A stretch of 20,499 nucleotides of DNA from an uncultured Clostridia bacterium (lineage in GTDB: Bacteria; Bacillota; Clostridia; Oscillospirales; CAG-272), in the NCBI GenBank assembly GCA_947624945.1, contig CANQMJ010000030.1, forward strand, positions 1 through 20,499. The letters are read 5' to 3'. The notes beneath the pieces are model-generated. The model made no database searches. It was not told where the DNA came from and saw only the letters and a list, made by a program, of their open reading frames with translations. This document shows positions 1 through 5,266 of the stretch, in pieces. The first letter of the stretch is position 1; each line of letters starts with the position of its first letter. The position numbers and the translations under genes are program-made.

Positions 1-1
1 A

Positions 2-274
2 TTTAATGCTGCGCAACGGCATCGGATTTTTTTCATGTCCTTTTGTGCCTTCCGCGCAGTGGAAAGGAATGGTCATATCTATGATGACAGACTGCTTGTA
101 AAACCGATAAAAGCAGCGATCAGCTATATGCCGACAGCGGCATATGAATTACCCTATGAGGGAGCAAAAGAGATGCTGCGGGTAGATGAAGTTGATAACA
201 GAGAGTTTTTGACAGGTTTATTCAACGCCATGTATGAGGAACTGCCGTCGCCAAAACCGAAAAAGAAGAAATAG
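2..274 (+). CDS. 3' end of an unrecognised gene (5' truncated by the window edge)
   Basis: The frame is open from base 2 to a TAG at 272-274. The ATG at 35 has no ribosome binding site in front of it, so the gene most likely begins upstream of the window. The visible 91 residues are a mixed globular stretch ending in a very basic tail (PKPKKKK). I do not recognise the family. Base composition looks less GC-rich than the genes to the right, which could mean a different origin, but the stretch is too short to judge. A terminator hairpin follows 45 bp after the stop, which supports this being the end of a real transcription unit. Confidence 0.45.
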   Translation, partial: FNAAQRHRIFFMSFCAFRAVERNGHIYDDRLLVKPIKAAISYMPTAAYELPYEGAKEMLRVDEVDNREFLTGLFNAMYEELPSPKPKKKK

Positions 275-318
275 TCAATTCCCGTATATCTTTCAATCAA
301 TTCATATCCCATACACAA

Positions 319-350
319 AAAGCAGACGAAACACGTCTGCTTTCTTTATG
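319..350. terminator. Bidirectional intrinsic terminator
   Basis: A perfect 10-bp stem (AAAGCAGACG at 319-328 with CGTCTGCTTT at 334-343) encloses a 5-nt loop. T-rich sequence follows on the plus strand (TTTCTTTATG), and on the minus strand the stem runs into TTTTTGTGT. It can end both the gene at 1-274 and read-through from lexA. Confidence 0.8.
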
Positions 351-411
351 CGCATCAGCACAAAATCTTCGCTTTTCTCAAATAAAAAATGTAACAGTTT
401 TAGAAGGGGGC

Positions 412-450
412 GTCGGTGGGAAACCTTTTGCCAAAAGGTTTCCCCCCGAC
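412..450. repeat. Long palindromic hairpin downstream of lexA
   Basis: The two arms, 412-430 and 432-450, are complementary along almost their whole length with one mismatch (T417). The centre is a TTTTGCCAAAA core. It lies 10 bp past the lexA stop. Neither strand has a T-tract after the stem (A-rich on plus, C-rich on minus), so a simple intrinsic terminator is unlikely. Its architecture resembles the hairpin at 4775-4812, including an AAAAAC run just to the right, so both may belong to one interspersed repeat class. Confidence 0.55.
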
Positions 451-460
451 AAAAACAATA

Positions 461-1066
461 TCAATAATATCTCACCGACGCGACGACGCGGCCGAGAACG
501 GCGACCTCGTCGACGATTATAGGCTGCATCGTGCGGTTCTCGGGCTGGAGGCGGAAATGGCCGTCCTCGCGGAAGAAGCGCTTGACGGTCGCCGAGTCGT
601 CCACCATCGCAACGACGATGTCGCCGTTGTCCGCCTGCGGCGTGCGGCGGACGATGATGACGTCGCCGTCGAGTATGCCGGCGTCTATCATGCTCTCGCC
701 GGTGACGCGCAGCGCGAACAGCTCGTCGGCGTCATATTTGCCCTCGAGCGAGATCTCGACAGTGTCGGCGTCGTCGTATACCTCGGCGGCAAGGATCGGC
801 TGACCTGCCGCGATTCGCCCTATCACGGGCAGACGGACCGTCGCCTTCTGCGACGTCGTGCGGAGCGTGCGGCTCTTGCCGTCCTCCTTGATTATGTAGC
901 CTTTGTCCTCGAGCCGCCCGAGATATGTGTGGACAGTCGAGGTGCTTTTGAAGCCGAGCGTCGTGCGTATGTCGCGCACGCTCGGCGAAAAGCCGTTCTT
1001 CCGTATCGACTCCGCGATGTAGTCGTAGACGGCGCGTTCTTTTTCGTTGAGTGGTTCACGTGTCAT
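461..1066 (-). CDS. lexA: LexA repressor, SOS response regulator
   Basis: This 201-aa protein has the usual LexA length and order. An N-terminal winged helix-turn-helix (about residues 1-65; FSPSVRDI, GFKSTSTVHTYL) is followed by the autocleavage domain. The Ala87-Gly88 cleavage bond sits in GRIAAGQP, the nucleophile is Ser125 in TGESM, and the general base is Lys162 in ATVKRFF. LexA represses DNA-damage genes and cleaves itself when RecA is activated on single-stranded DNA. The ATG at 1066 has a GGAAG ribosome binding site 8 nt upstream, and its promoter carries a LexA box, so autoregulation is expected. The gene is transcribed divergently from pckA and followed by a hairpin and a bidirectional terminator. 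Confidence 0.97.
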   Translation of the reverse strand: MTREPLNEKERAVYDYIAESIRKNGFSPSVRDIRTTLGFKSTSTVHTYLGRLEDKGYIIKEDGKSRTLRTTSQKATVRLPVIGRIAAGQPILAAEVYDDADTVEISLEGKYDADELFALRVTGESMIDAGILDGDVIIVRRTPQADNGDIVVAMVDDSATVKRFFREDGHFRLQPENRTMQPIIVDEVAVLGRVVASVRYY

Positions 1067-1101
1067 GTCTGCACTTCCGTTTCACAAATTCTTCTATATC
1101 G

Positions 1102-1130
1102 ATTCTACCACACTTTTCGTGAAATTGCAA
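1102..1130 (-). promoter_or_regulatory. lexA promoter (sigma-A type)
   Basis: On the minus strand a -35 TTGCAA (1125-1130) and a -10 TAGAAT (1102-1107) are separated by exactly 17 bp. This gives a short leader of roughly 30 nt before the lexA ATG. The -35 abuts and partly overlaps the LexA box. Confidence 0.75.
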
Positions 1131-1140
1131 ACATTTGTTC
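1129..1140. promoter_or_regulatory. LexA box (SOS operator)
   Basis: The minus strand reads GAACAAATGTTT, matching the Gram-positive LexA consensus GAAC-N4-GTTC at 7 of 8 defined positions. It covers the start of the lexA -35 element, so bound LexA would block RNA polymerase. The position fits negative autoregulation. It is about 140 bp upstream of the pckA -35 and unlikely to control pckA. Confidence 0.7.
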
Positions 1141-1281
1141 TAAAATTTTTTCAAAAATTTTTCGCCGCGGCGGTAATACGAATATGAGCGGCGCCGTATT
1201 CCCCCATACGCTGTAATTTGACGCGCGATTTCTTAATTTTCATACATCGACAATGAAAACAAAAATATTGACAAATCATGC

Positions 1282-1310
1282 TTGAAATATTGCGCGATAT
1301 GGTATATAAT
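1282..1310 (+). promoter_or_regulatory. pckA promoter (sigma-A type)
   Basis: TTGAAA (1282-1287) and TATAAT (1305-1310) are spaced by 17 bp, putting the transcription start near 1317 and giving a leader of about 60 nt. Another -35-like TTGACA begins at 1268 but lies 31 bp from the -10, so it is not its partner. It is part of an 11-mer, TTGACAAATCA, found at two other promoters in the window. Confidence 0.75.
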
Positions 1311-1377
1311 CATTATCGGTGGAATAGGGGAATATTCCGCGTCAAAGTGCATCAAAATTCTAAAAGGAGATATAGGT

Positions 1378-3177
1378 ATGTCTAAAAGTATGACTAACAA
1401 CAAGTACGTCCTCGACTGGATCGAGGAAATGAGACAGATGTGCTGCCCCGACAATATCGTCTGGATCGACGGTACCGAGGAGCAGGCAGAGGCGCTCAGA
1501 GCCGAGGCATGCAGCACGGGCGAGCTCACAAAGCTCAACGAGGAGCTGCTCCCGAACTGCTACCTGCACCGCACGGCAGTCAACGACGTCGCGCGCGTTG
1601 AGGGCCGCACGTTCATCTGCACGCCGACCAAGGAAGAGGCGGGCAACATCAACAACTGGGTCGACCCCGTTGAGATGTACGCGACGCTGAAGAAGCTCTA
1701 CACCGGCGCCATGAAGGGCAAGACGATGTACGTTATCCCGTATTCGATGGGCGTCGTCGGCTCCGACTTCGCTAAAATAGGCATCGAGCTCACCGACTCC
1801 ATCTACGTCGTGCTCAACATGCTCATCATGACGCGCGTCGGTCAGAACGTCATGGATTCGCTCGGCGATTCTCCCGACTACATCAAGGGTCTGCACGCCG
1901 TCGCCGACTGCGACCCCGAGAACAGATACATCACCCACTTCCCGCAGGACAACACGATCATGTCCGTCAACTCCGCTTACGGCGGAAACGTCCTGCTCGG
2001 CAAGAAGTGCTTCGCGCTCCGCATCGCGTCCTACCTCGGACGTAAAGAGGGCTGGATGGCGGAGCATATGCTCATACTCGGCGTCGAGTACCCGAACGGC
2101 GACATCAAGTATGTGACGGCTGCGTTCCCGTCCGCATGCGGCAAGACGAACCTCGCAATGCTCATCCCGCCGGAAATTTACAAGAAGCAGGGATACAAGG
2201 TTTGGACCGTCGGCGACGATATCGCATGGCTCAGAGTCAATAAGGAAGACGGCAAGCTCTACGCCGTCAACCCCGAGAACGGATTCTTCGGCGTCGCCCC
2301 CGGCACGAACGAAAAGTCCAACCCGAACGCTCTCGCTACGACGAAGCGCGACACGATCTTCACGAACGTGTGCTACGACGTAGACAACAACACGGTATGG
2401 TGGGAAGGCCTCAACGACAACCCGCCGAAGAACGCCATCAACTGGAAGGGCGAGCCGTGGGATTACAGAACGTACGACAAGGCTGACAAGATCAACACGT
2501 CGGGCGCTCATCCGAATTCCCGCTTCACGGCGTCCGCGAAGAACTGCCCGTGCCTGTCCTCCGAGTTCAACACGATCAAGGGCGTTCCCGTGTCCGCGAT
2601 CATATTCGGCGGCAGACGCGCAAAGACTGCTCCGCTGGTGTATGAATCCCGCGATTGGCAGCACGGCACGTTCGTAGGCTCCATCATGGCGTCCGAGACG
2701 ACGGCCGCTGCGGCAGGCGCGATCGGCGTCGTGCGCCGCGACCCGATGGCTATGCGTCCGTTCGTCGGCTATAACATGGGCGACTACTGGAAGCATTGGC
2801 TCGATATGGGCAAGATAATCCCGAACAAGCCGAAGATATTCCACGTCAACTGGTTCCGTACCGACGATCAGGGCAACTTCATCTGGCCCGGCTTCGGCGA
2901 CAACATGAGAGTGCTTCTCTGGATCCTCGCTCGCTGCGAGGGCAAGGTCGACGCAGTCGAGACGCCTATCGGCTACGTGCCGAAGCCCGAGGACATCAAC
3001 GTCGAAGGTCTTGACGGCGTGACCGTCGATACGATCCGCGACCTCCTCACGATCGACAACGATTCGTGGCTCGCAGACGTTGAGAACATCAAGGACTTCT
3101 ACAAGCAGGTCGGCGATCATGTTCCGCAGGAGATGTACGACGAGCTCGCAAAGCTCGAGGCAAACCTCAAGAAATAA
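1378..3177 (+). CDS. pckA: Phosphoenolpyruvate carboxykinase, GTP-dependent type
   Basis: This 599-aa cytosolic enzyme interconverts oxaloacetate and phosphoenolpyruvate plus CO2 with GTP/GDP, linking the C4-acid pool to glycolysis and gluconeogenesis. In fermenters it often runs in the carboxylating, GTP-making direction. The length and motifs fit the GTP class: the P-loop ACGKTN with the family's active-site Cys254 (F250 to N258), the kinase-2 motif GDD at 279-281, the substrate-loop YGGN, and the conserved block from RRAKTAPLVYESRDW to GYNMGDYWKHW. The start is the ATG at 1378, with AAGGAG 8 nt upstream; the open frame reaches back to 1282 but overlaps the promoter. It is monocistronic, with its own promoter and strong terminator. 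Some annotations name this class pckG. The large antisense frame is a codon-bias shadow. Confidence 0.97.
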   Translation: MSKSMTNNKYVLDWIEEMRQMCCPDNIVWIDGTEEQAEALRAEACSTGELTKLNEELLPNCYLHRTAVNDVARVEGRTFICTPTKEEAGNINNWVDPVEMYATLKKLYTGAMKGKTMYVIPYSMGVVGSDFAKIGIELTDSIYVVLNMLIMTRVGQNVMDSLGDSPDYIKGLHAVADCDPENRYITHFPQDNTIMSVNSAYGGNVLLGKKCFALRIASYLGRKEGWMAEHMLILGVEYPNGDIKYVTAAFPSACGKTNLAMLIPPEIYKKQGYKVWTVGDDIAWLRVNKEDGKLYAVNPENGFFGVAPGTNEKSNPNALATTKRDTIFTNVCYDVDNNTVWWEGLNDNPPKNAINWKGEPWDYRTYDKADKINTSGAHPNSRFTASAKNCPCLSSEFNTIKGVPVSAIIFGGRRAKTAPLVYESRDWQHGTFVGSIMASETTAAAAGAIGVVRRDPMAMRPFVGYNMGDYWKHWLDMGKIIPNKPKIFHVNWFRTDDQGNFIWPGFGDNMRVLLWILARCEGKVDAVETPIGYVPKPEDINVEGLDGVTVDTIRDLLTIDNDSWLADVENIKDFYKQVGDHVPQEMYDELAKLEANLKK

Positions 3178-3192
3178 TGGTTTACATTATAT

Positions 3193-3230
3193 CCGTGGGA
3201 GAAAGAAATCCTTTCTCCCACGGTGCTTTT
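3193..3230 (+). terminator. Intrinsic terminator of pckA
   Basis: A perfect 13-bp stem (3193-3205 with 3211-3223) encloses a 5-nt loop and is followed by TGCTTTT. It lies 15 bp after the pckA stop. Confidence 0.9.
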
Positions 3231-3240
3231 ATGCATCAAA

Positions 3241-3282
3241 GGAGCACGCCGCGCAAAAATCGCGGCGTGCTCCTTTATTTTT
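3241..3282. terminator. Second terminator, shared by convergent genes
   Basis: A perfect 13-bp GC-rich stem (3241-3253 with 3261-3273) encloses a 7-nt loop. The plus strand continues with TTTATTTTTT. On the minus strand an A-rich tract precedes the stem and a short TTTG follows. It backs up the pckA terminator and is also the only candidate terminator for the LamG-like gene that ends at 3294 on the minus strand. Confidence 0.85.
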
Positions 3283-3293
3283 TACGCGCAACC

Positions 3294-4295
3294 TCACGCG
3301 CCGCGCTTCTTCCTCATCACAACGATCGCCGCGCCGCTGACGACAGCGGCGGCAAACAGCATCGACACCTCGTCGCCTGTCTGCGGCGCATATCTGACCT
3401 CTGTCAGATCATATGAGCCGTACAGCTCCGCGATCTCAACCGCATCGAGCGCGCGGTCATATATCACGATGTCGTCAATATACGCATAAATTGAGATGTC
3501 AGCATTCTGAACTATGCAGTAGATATTATTTTCGCCGCCCTCGCGGTACGGATTGGGAACGTCTCGGCACACATTTACCGCCTTGCCGTTCTGGTAAAGC
3601 GTTACCGTATACGTGTCGCCGCCGCTGTCAAGCGAACAGGATACTGCCATGTGGATCCACGGCATGAATGTTTTAACTCTCCCGTTGATGCCGCCGTAGT
3701 ACGGGGAGATGTATTCGTCTGTTATGAGGTTGAAATTATTCTTTTCGTTTAGGAACAGCTTGTATTCGTACTCATCTCTGTTTTCGCCGACGGTATACGA
3801 TATCATCGGTCCCATACGCAGCCAGTTGCCGCCCGATGCGCTGTATGCGGAGCCTGTTTCTATCGAGAAAAATTTATACGGTTCGTCGGAATTGTTTCTG
3901 TATACGCTGTCGCCGTATCTCATATATTCGAGATTAGTTCCGCCTACTCTTTCATCCAGGAGCCACATACCGAACGTAAAATCACCGTTCCCGGGACTTA
4001 CACCCGTATCTATTACATAATGTACTTCGGAGTCGCCATCATTAAATATCGTATAACACATTCCGTCAAGGCCGTCATAATACGTCGGAGGAGATATTTT
4101 CCCGCTTTCTTCGTCGAGCGGGTGAAATTCTCTATAAAGTCGAGTTGCAGACTGCCCCGTTACGTCATTGACCAAGTCGCCGTCGAGCCTGAAATGCCCG
4201 ATAAGCCCGTCCTGCGGGACATCTGCCGCAAACGCATGCACCGCAAGCACAGCGATAACGGCAATAATCATTGTTGATGATAAAAGCTTTTTCAT
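3294..4295 (-). CDS. Secreted LamG/concanavalin-like protein with APQTG wall-sorting signal
   Basis: This 333-aa protein begins with a signal peptide (about residues 1-23: lysines, a hydrophobic core, then AFA-A). The body resembles a LamG/concanavalin A-like jelly-roll (about 30-290): GLIGHFRLDGDLVNDVTG near the start, DFTFGMWL and WIHMAVSCS in the middle, and YIDDIVIYDRALDAVEI at the end, as in such lectin-like modules. The tail has A303-P-Q-T-G-D, a hydrophobic segment and MRKKRGA, which is a class of LPXTG-like sortase signal. I infer a cell-wall-anchored surface protein, perhaps glycan-binding. No catalytic domain is visible and no sortase gene is in the window. The start has GGAGGT 7 nt upstream. 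Base use is more AT-rich than in neighbouring genes, consistent with an accessory gene. Confidence 0.85.
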   Translation of the reverse strand: MKKLLSSTMIIAVIAVLAVHAFAADVPQDGLIGHFRLDGDLVNDVTGQSATRLYREFHPLDEESGKISPPTYYDGLDGMCYTIFNDGDSEVHYVIDTGVSPGNGDFTFGMWLLDERVGGTNLEYMRYGDSVYRNNSDEPYKFFSIETGSAYSASGGNWLRMGPMISYTVGENRDEYEYKLFLNEKNNFNLITDEYISPYYGGINGRVKTFMPWIHMAVSCSLDSGGDTYTVTLYQNGKAVNVCRDVPNPYREGGENNIYCIVQNADISIYAYIDDIVIYDRALDAVEIAELYGSYDLTEVRYAPQTGDEVSMLFAAAVVSGAAIVVMRKKRGA

Positions 4296-4405
4296 GATCT
4301 ACCTCCATTATTTATTAAGCGGATTCTCCGCAAAACCTGCGCACACCGTGCGGTTCCTTCTCTCGTCATGACGTCTTCCCGAAACGGTCGTTTTTGAAAG
4401 CTTTC
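4296..4405 (-). promoter_or_regulatory. Long structured 5' leader of the LamG-like gene
   Basis: The predicted leader is about 110 nt. On the minus strand it contains a compound hairpin (AACC and GGTT around GCAC-GGT-GTGC), then a short hairpin GCGGA-GAA-TCCGC shortly before the ribosome binding site, plus a CGTCATGACG palindrome near its 5' end. It does not match a riboswitch class I recognise; c-di-GMP-I was considered and lacks the expected core. Cis-regulation is an inference. Confidence 0.35.
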
Positions 4406-4411
4406 ATAAAT

Positions 4412-4440
4412 ATAGTAACATATTTTCGCCGCCAGTTCAA
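4412..4440 (-). promoter_or_regulatory. Promoter of the LamG-like gene
   Basis: On the minus strand TTGAAC (4435-4440) and TACTAT (4412-4417) are spaced by 17 bp, with transcription expected to start near 4405. It lies just downstream, in the direction of transcription, of the terminator at 4452-4478, which would insulate the gene from transcripts entering from the repeat region. Confidence 0.6.
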
Positions 4441-4451
4441 TGGGAAAATAA

Positions 4452-4478
4452 AATAATTTCCTTTTGCGCAAAAGGGGA
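4452..4478 (-). terminator. Intrinsic terminator on the minus strand
   Basis: The perfect 16-bp palindrome CCTTTTGCGCAAAAGG (4460-4475) can fold as a hairpin and is extended by flanking TTCC/GGAA bases. On the minus strand it is followed by AAATTATTTTATTTT. No gene ends here; the only candidate transcript entering from that side is the RNA-like copy at 4561-4690. Confidence 0.5.
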
Positions 4479-4493
4479 ATGAAAACGGTACCC

Positions 4494-4561
4494 GGCAGTT
4501 TCACTACACTTTTCGCGAAGCGAAAATGTGTCGCAGGTCGGCGCGTCAGCGACGAACTGCC
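4494..4561. repeat. 68-bp palindromic element with GGCAGTT ends
   Basis: The element is bounded by a 7-bp inverted repeat, GGCAGTT (4494-4500) and AACTGCC (4555-4561). Inside is a strong hairpin (4506-4531) with stem ACAC-TTTTCGC and a GAA loop, broken only by one bulged T, and a shorter GTCAGCGAC palindrome. It directly abuts the RNA-like copy at 4561-4690. It looks like a small REP- or MITE-like unit, or the 3' part of the neighbouring RNA. No coding potential is credible. Confidence 0.45.
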
Positions 4562-4690
4562 ACGTGCCGTAGGCTTCCCGGCTTCACCTACGCGCACCGT
4601 GCTCGTGCGTTGACGGCGCTCCCGGCGTCAAACGCAGACACGACTCTTCGTCGGCGATATCGACCCGCCGCGAGGGAGCTGTTCGCGGGA
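4561..4690 (-). ncRNA. Inverted, probably decayed copy of the candidate structured RNA
   Basis: Read on the minus strand, this stretch matches 5058-5187 at about 79% by hand count with one single-base gap. Shared blocks include CTCCCTCGCGGCGGGTCGAT, GTGTCTGCGT, GGGAGCG, CGCACGAGCACG and AAGCCTACGGCACG. Differences cluster in hairpin loops: the stem CGTAGG/CCTACG is kept while its loop is almost wholly different, and the pairing GCTCCC/GGGAGC is one pair longer here than in the other copy. The only -10-like sequence is a weak TATTAT at 4692-4697 with no convincing -35, so this copy may be silent. It could instead be one arm of a mobile repeat. Confidence 0.45.
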
Positions 4691-4774
4691 AATAATAACG
4701 CGGTCTGCGCCCAGTTGCCTTTTTTGCCGCCGACTCGATAACATCGACGCCACACGGGAGCCTCTTTCGGGTTC

Positions 4775-4812
4775 GACAAGGGGGACTTTCTTGCGAGAAA
4801 GTCCTCCTTGTC
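4775..4812. repeat. 17-bp stem palindrome between the two RNA copies
   Basis: The arms 4775-4791 and 4796-4812 pair along 17 positions with one G-T wobble and a 4-nt TGCG loop. A-rich sequence (AAAAACC) follows on the plus strand, and the minus strand has no T-tract after the stem, so it does not look like an intrinsic terminator. The layout is similar to 412-450. Confidence 0.55.
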
Positions 4813-4983
4813 AAAAACCAATTTGTTGGTGTGAAAGACGTCACTACGTCAGATGTGCAAAGGTAGCTGCAAGTGGAGGCAGACTGTACATTGAACCGCG
4901 GTGAGCGGAGATGTCAGCGTTGGACACGGGCTATCGGTGACGCGAAAAGCAAAAAAAAAAATACATAAATTTGTGAAAAGCAC
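4813..4983. other. Spacer without a recognisable gene
   Basis: Only short palindromes are visible, such as GACGT-CACT-ACGTC near 4838, and an A12 homopolymer near 4950. Reading frames here are short, lack ribosome binding sites and do not resemble a known protein. Confidence 0.5.
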
Positions 4984-5012
4984 TTGACAAATCACGAAAA
5001 ATGTGGTATAAT
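4984..5012 (+). promoter_or_regulatory. Perfect consensus sigma-A promoter with no gene behind it
   Basis: TTGACA (4984-4989) and TATAAT (5007-5012) are both perfect consensus and spaced by exactly 17 bp, the strongest promoter in the window. Transcription should start near 5018-5020 on the plus strand. No open reading frame with a ribosome binding site follows before the convergent uxaC gene, which points to a non-coding transcript. Confidence 0.85.
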
Positions 5013-5017
5013 ATAGG

Positions 5018-5215
5018 CAGTTAAAGGAAAGAGGTATTTGCAGACTCGGCGGGGGAATCTGCGAACAACTCCCTCGCGGCGGGTCGATATCGCCGCCTAC
5101 ACGTCGTGTCTGCGTCGGACGATGGGAGCGTCGAGCATCGCACGAGCACGTTGCGCGTAGTGTTCACTTGAAAGCCTACGGCACGTCACCATAGCTTGGA
5201 CGGCGGCAGGTCTAT
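5018..5215 (+). ncRNA. Candidate structured non-coding RNA of unknown family
   Basis: The sequence starts just after a perfect promoter and contains no credible frame. Visible pairings include GCGGGGGA (5049-5056) with TCCCTCGC (5070-5077), a GCGGCG/CGCCGC hairpin (5076-5096), ACAC-GTC-GTGT, and CGTAG/CTACG (5156-5180) extended past a bulge by TGC/GCA. CTCCC (5069-5073) can also pair with GGGAG (5124-5128), an alternative to the first stem. I looked for RNase P, tmRNA, SRP and 6S signatures and did not recognise any. The 3' end is uncertain: the hairpin at 5222-5255 lacks a T-tract in this direction. A related copy lies inverted at 4561-4690. Confidence 0.5.
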
Positions 5216-5255
5216 AAAAATCGGAGCGCGGCACACTTTAACATGCCGCGCTCCG
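5214..5255 (-). terminator. Intrinsic terminator of the engB-uxaC operon
   Basis: A perfect 12-bp stem (5222-5233 with 5244-5255) encloses a 10-nt loop. On the minus strand it is followed by ATTTTTAT. It lies 11 bp after the uxaC stop. On the plus strand the stem is followed by AAAATC, so it is a poor terminator for the candidate RNA. Confidence 0.85.
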
Positions 5256-5266
5256 AAAATCAAATA

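Noticed and set aside
416..1216. A 266-codon plus-strand frame over lexA
   Set aside because: It covers lexA in antisense, has no ribosome binding site and reads as Arg/Val/Asp-rich shadow sequence.
1268..1273. TTGACA as the -35 of pckA
   Set aside because: It lies 31 bp from the -10; TTGAAA at 1282 has the correct 17-bp spacing.
1360..3120. A 586-codon open frame antisense to pckA
   Set aside because: It is a codon-bias shadow: the pckA reading has full family motifs, promoter, ribosome binding site and terminator, while the antisense product is low-complexity Asp/Val/Arg-rich with no recognisable domain.
4771..4812. tRNA-like GGTTCGA motif
   Set aside because: GGGTTCGAC here is part of the edge of a long palindrome; no acceptor, D or anticodon arms can be formed around it.
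4292..4844. Several 70-100-codon minus- and plus-strand frames in the repeat region
   Set aside because: They cross palindromes and the RNA-like arm, lack ribosome binding sites and are Arg/Pro/Thr-rich; translated repeats explain them better.
4984..5215. 6S, RNase P, tmRNA or SRP RNA as identity of the candidate RNA
   Set aside because: A few short stretches look vaguely like 6S RNA, but the end-to-end closing stem is not visible, and the diagnostic sequences of the other three classes are absent.
5222..5255. Hairpin as terminator for the plus-strand candidate RNA
   Set aside because: The T-tract exists only on the minus strand; on plus the stem is followed by AAAATC.
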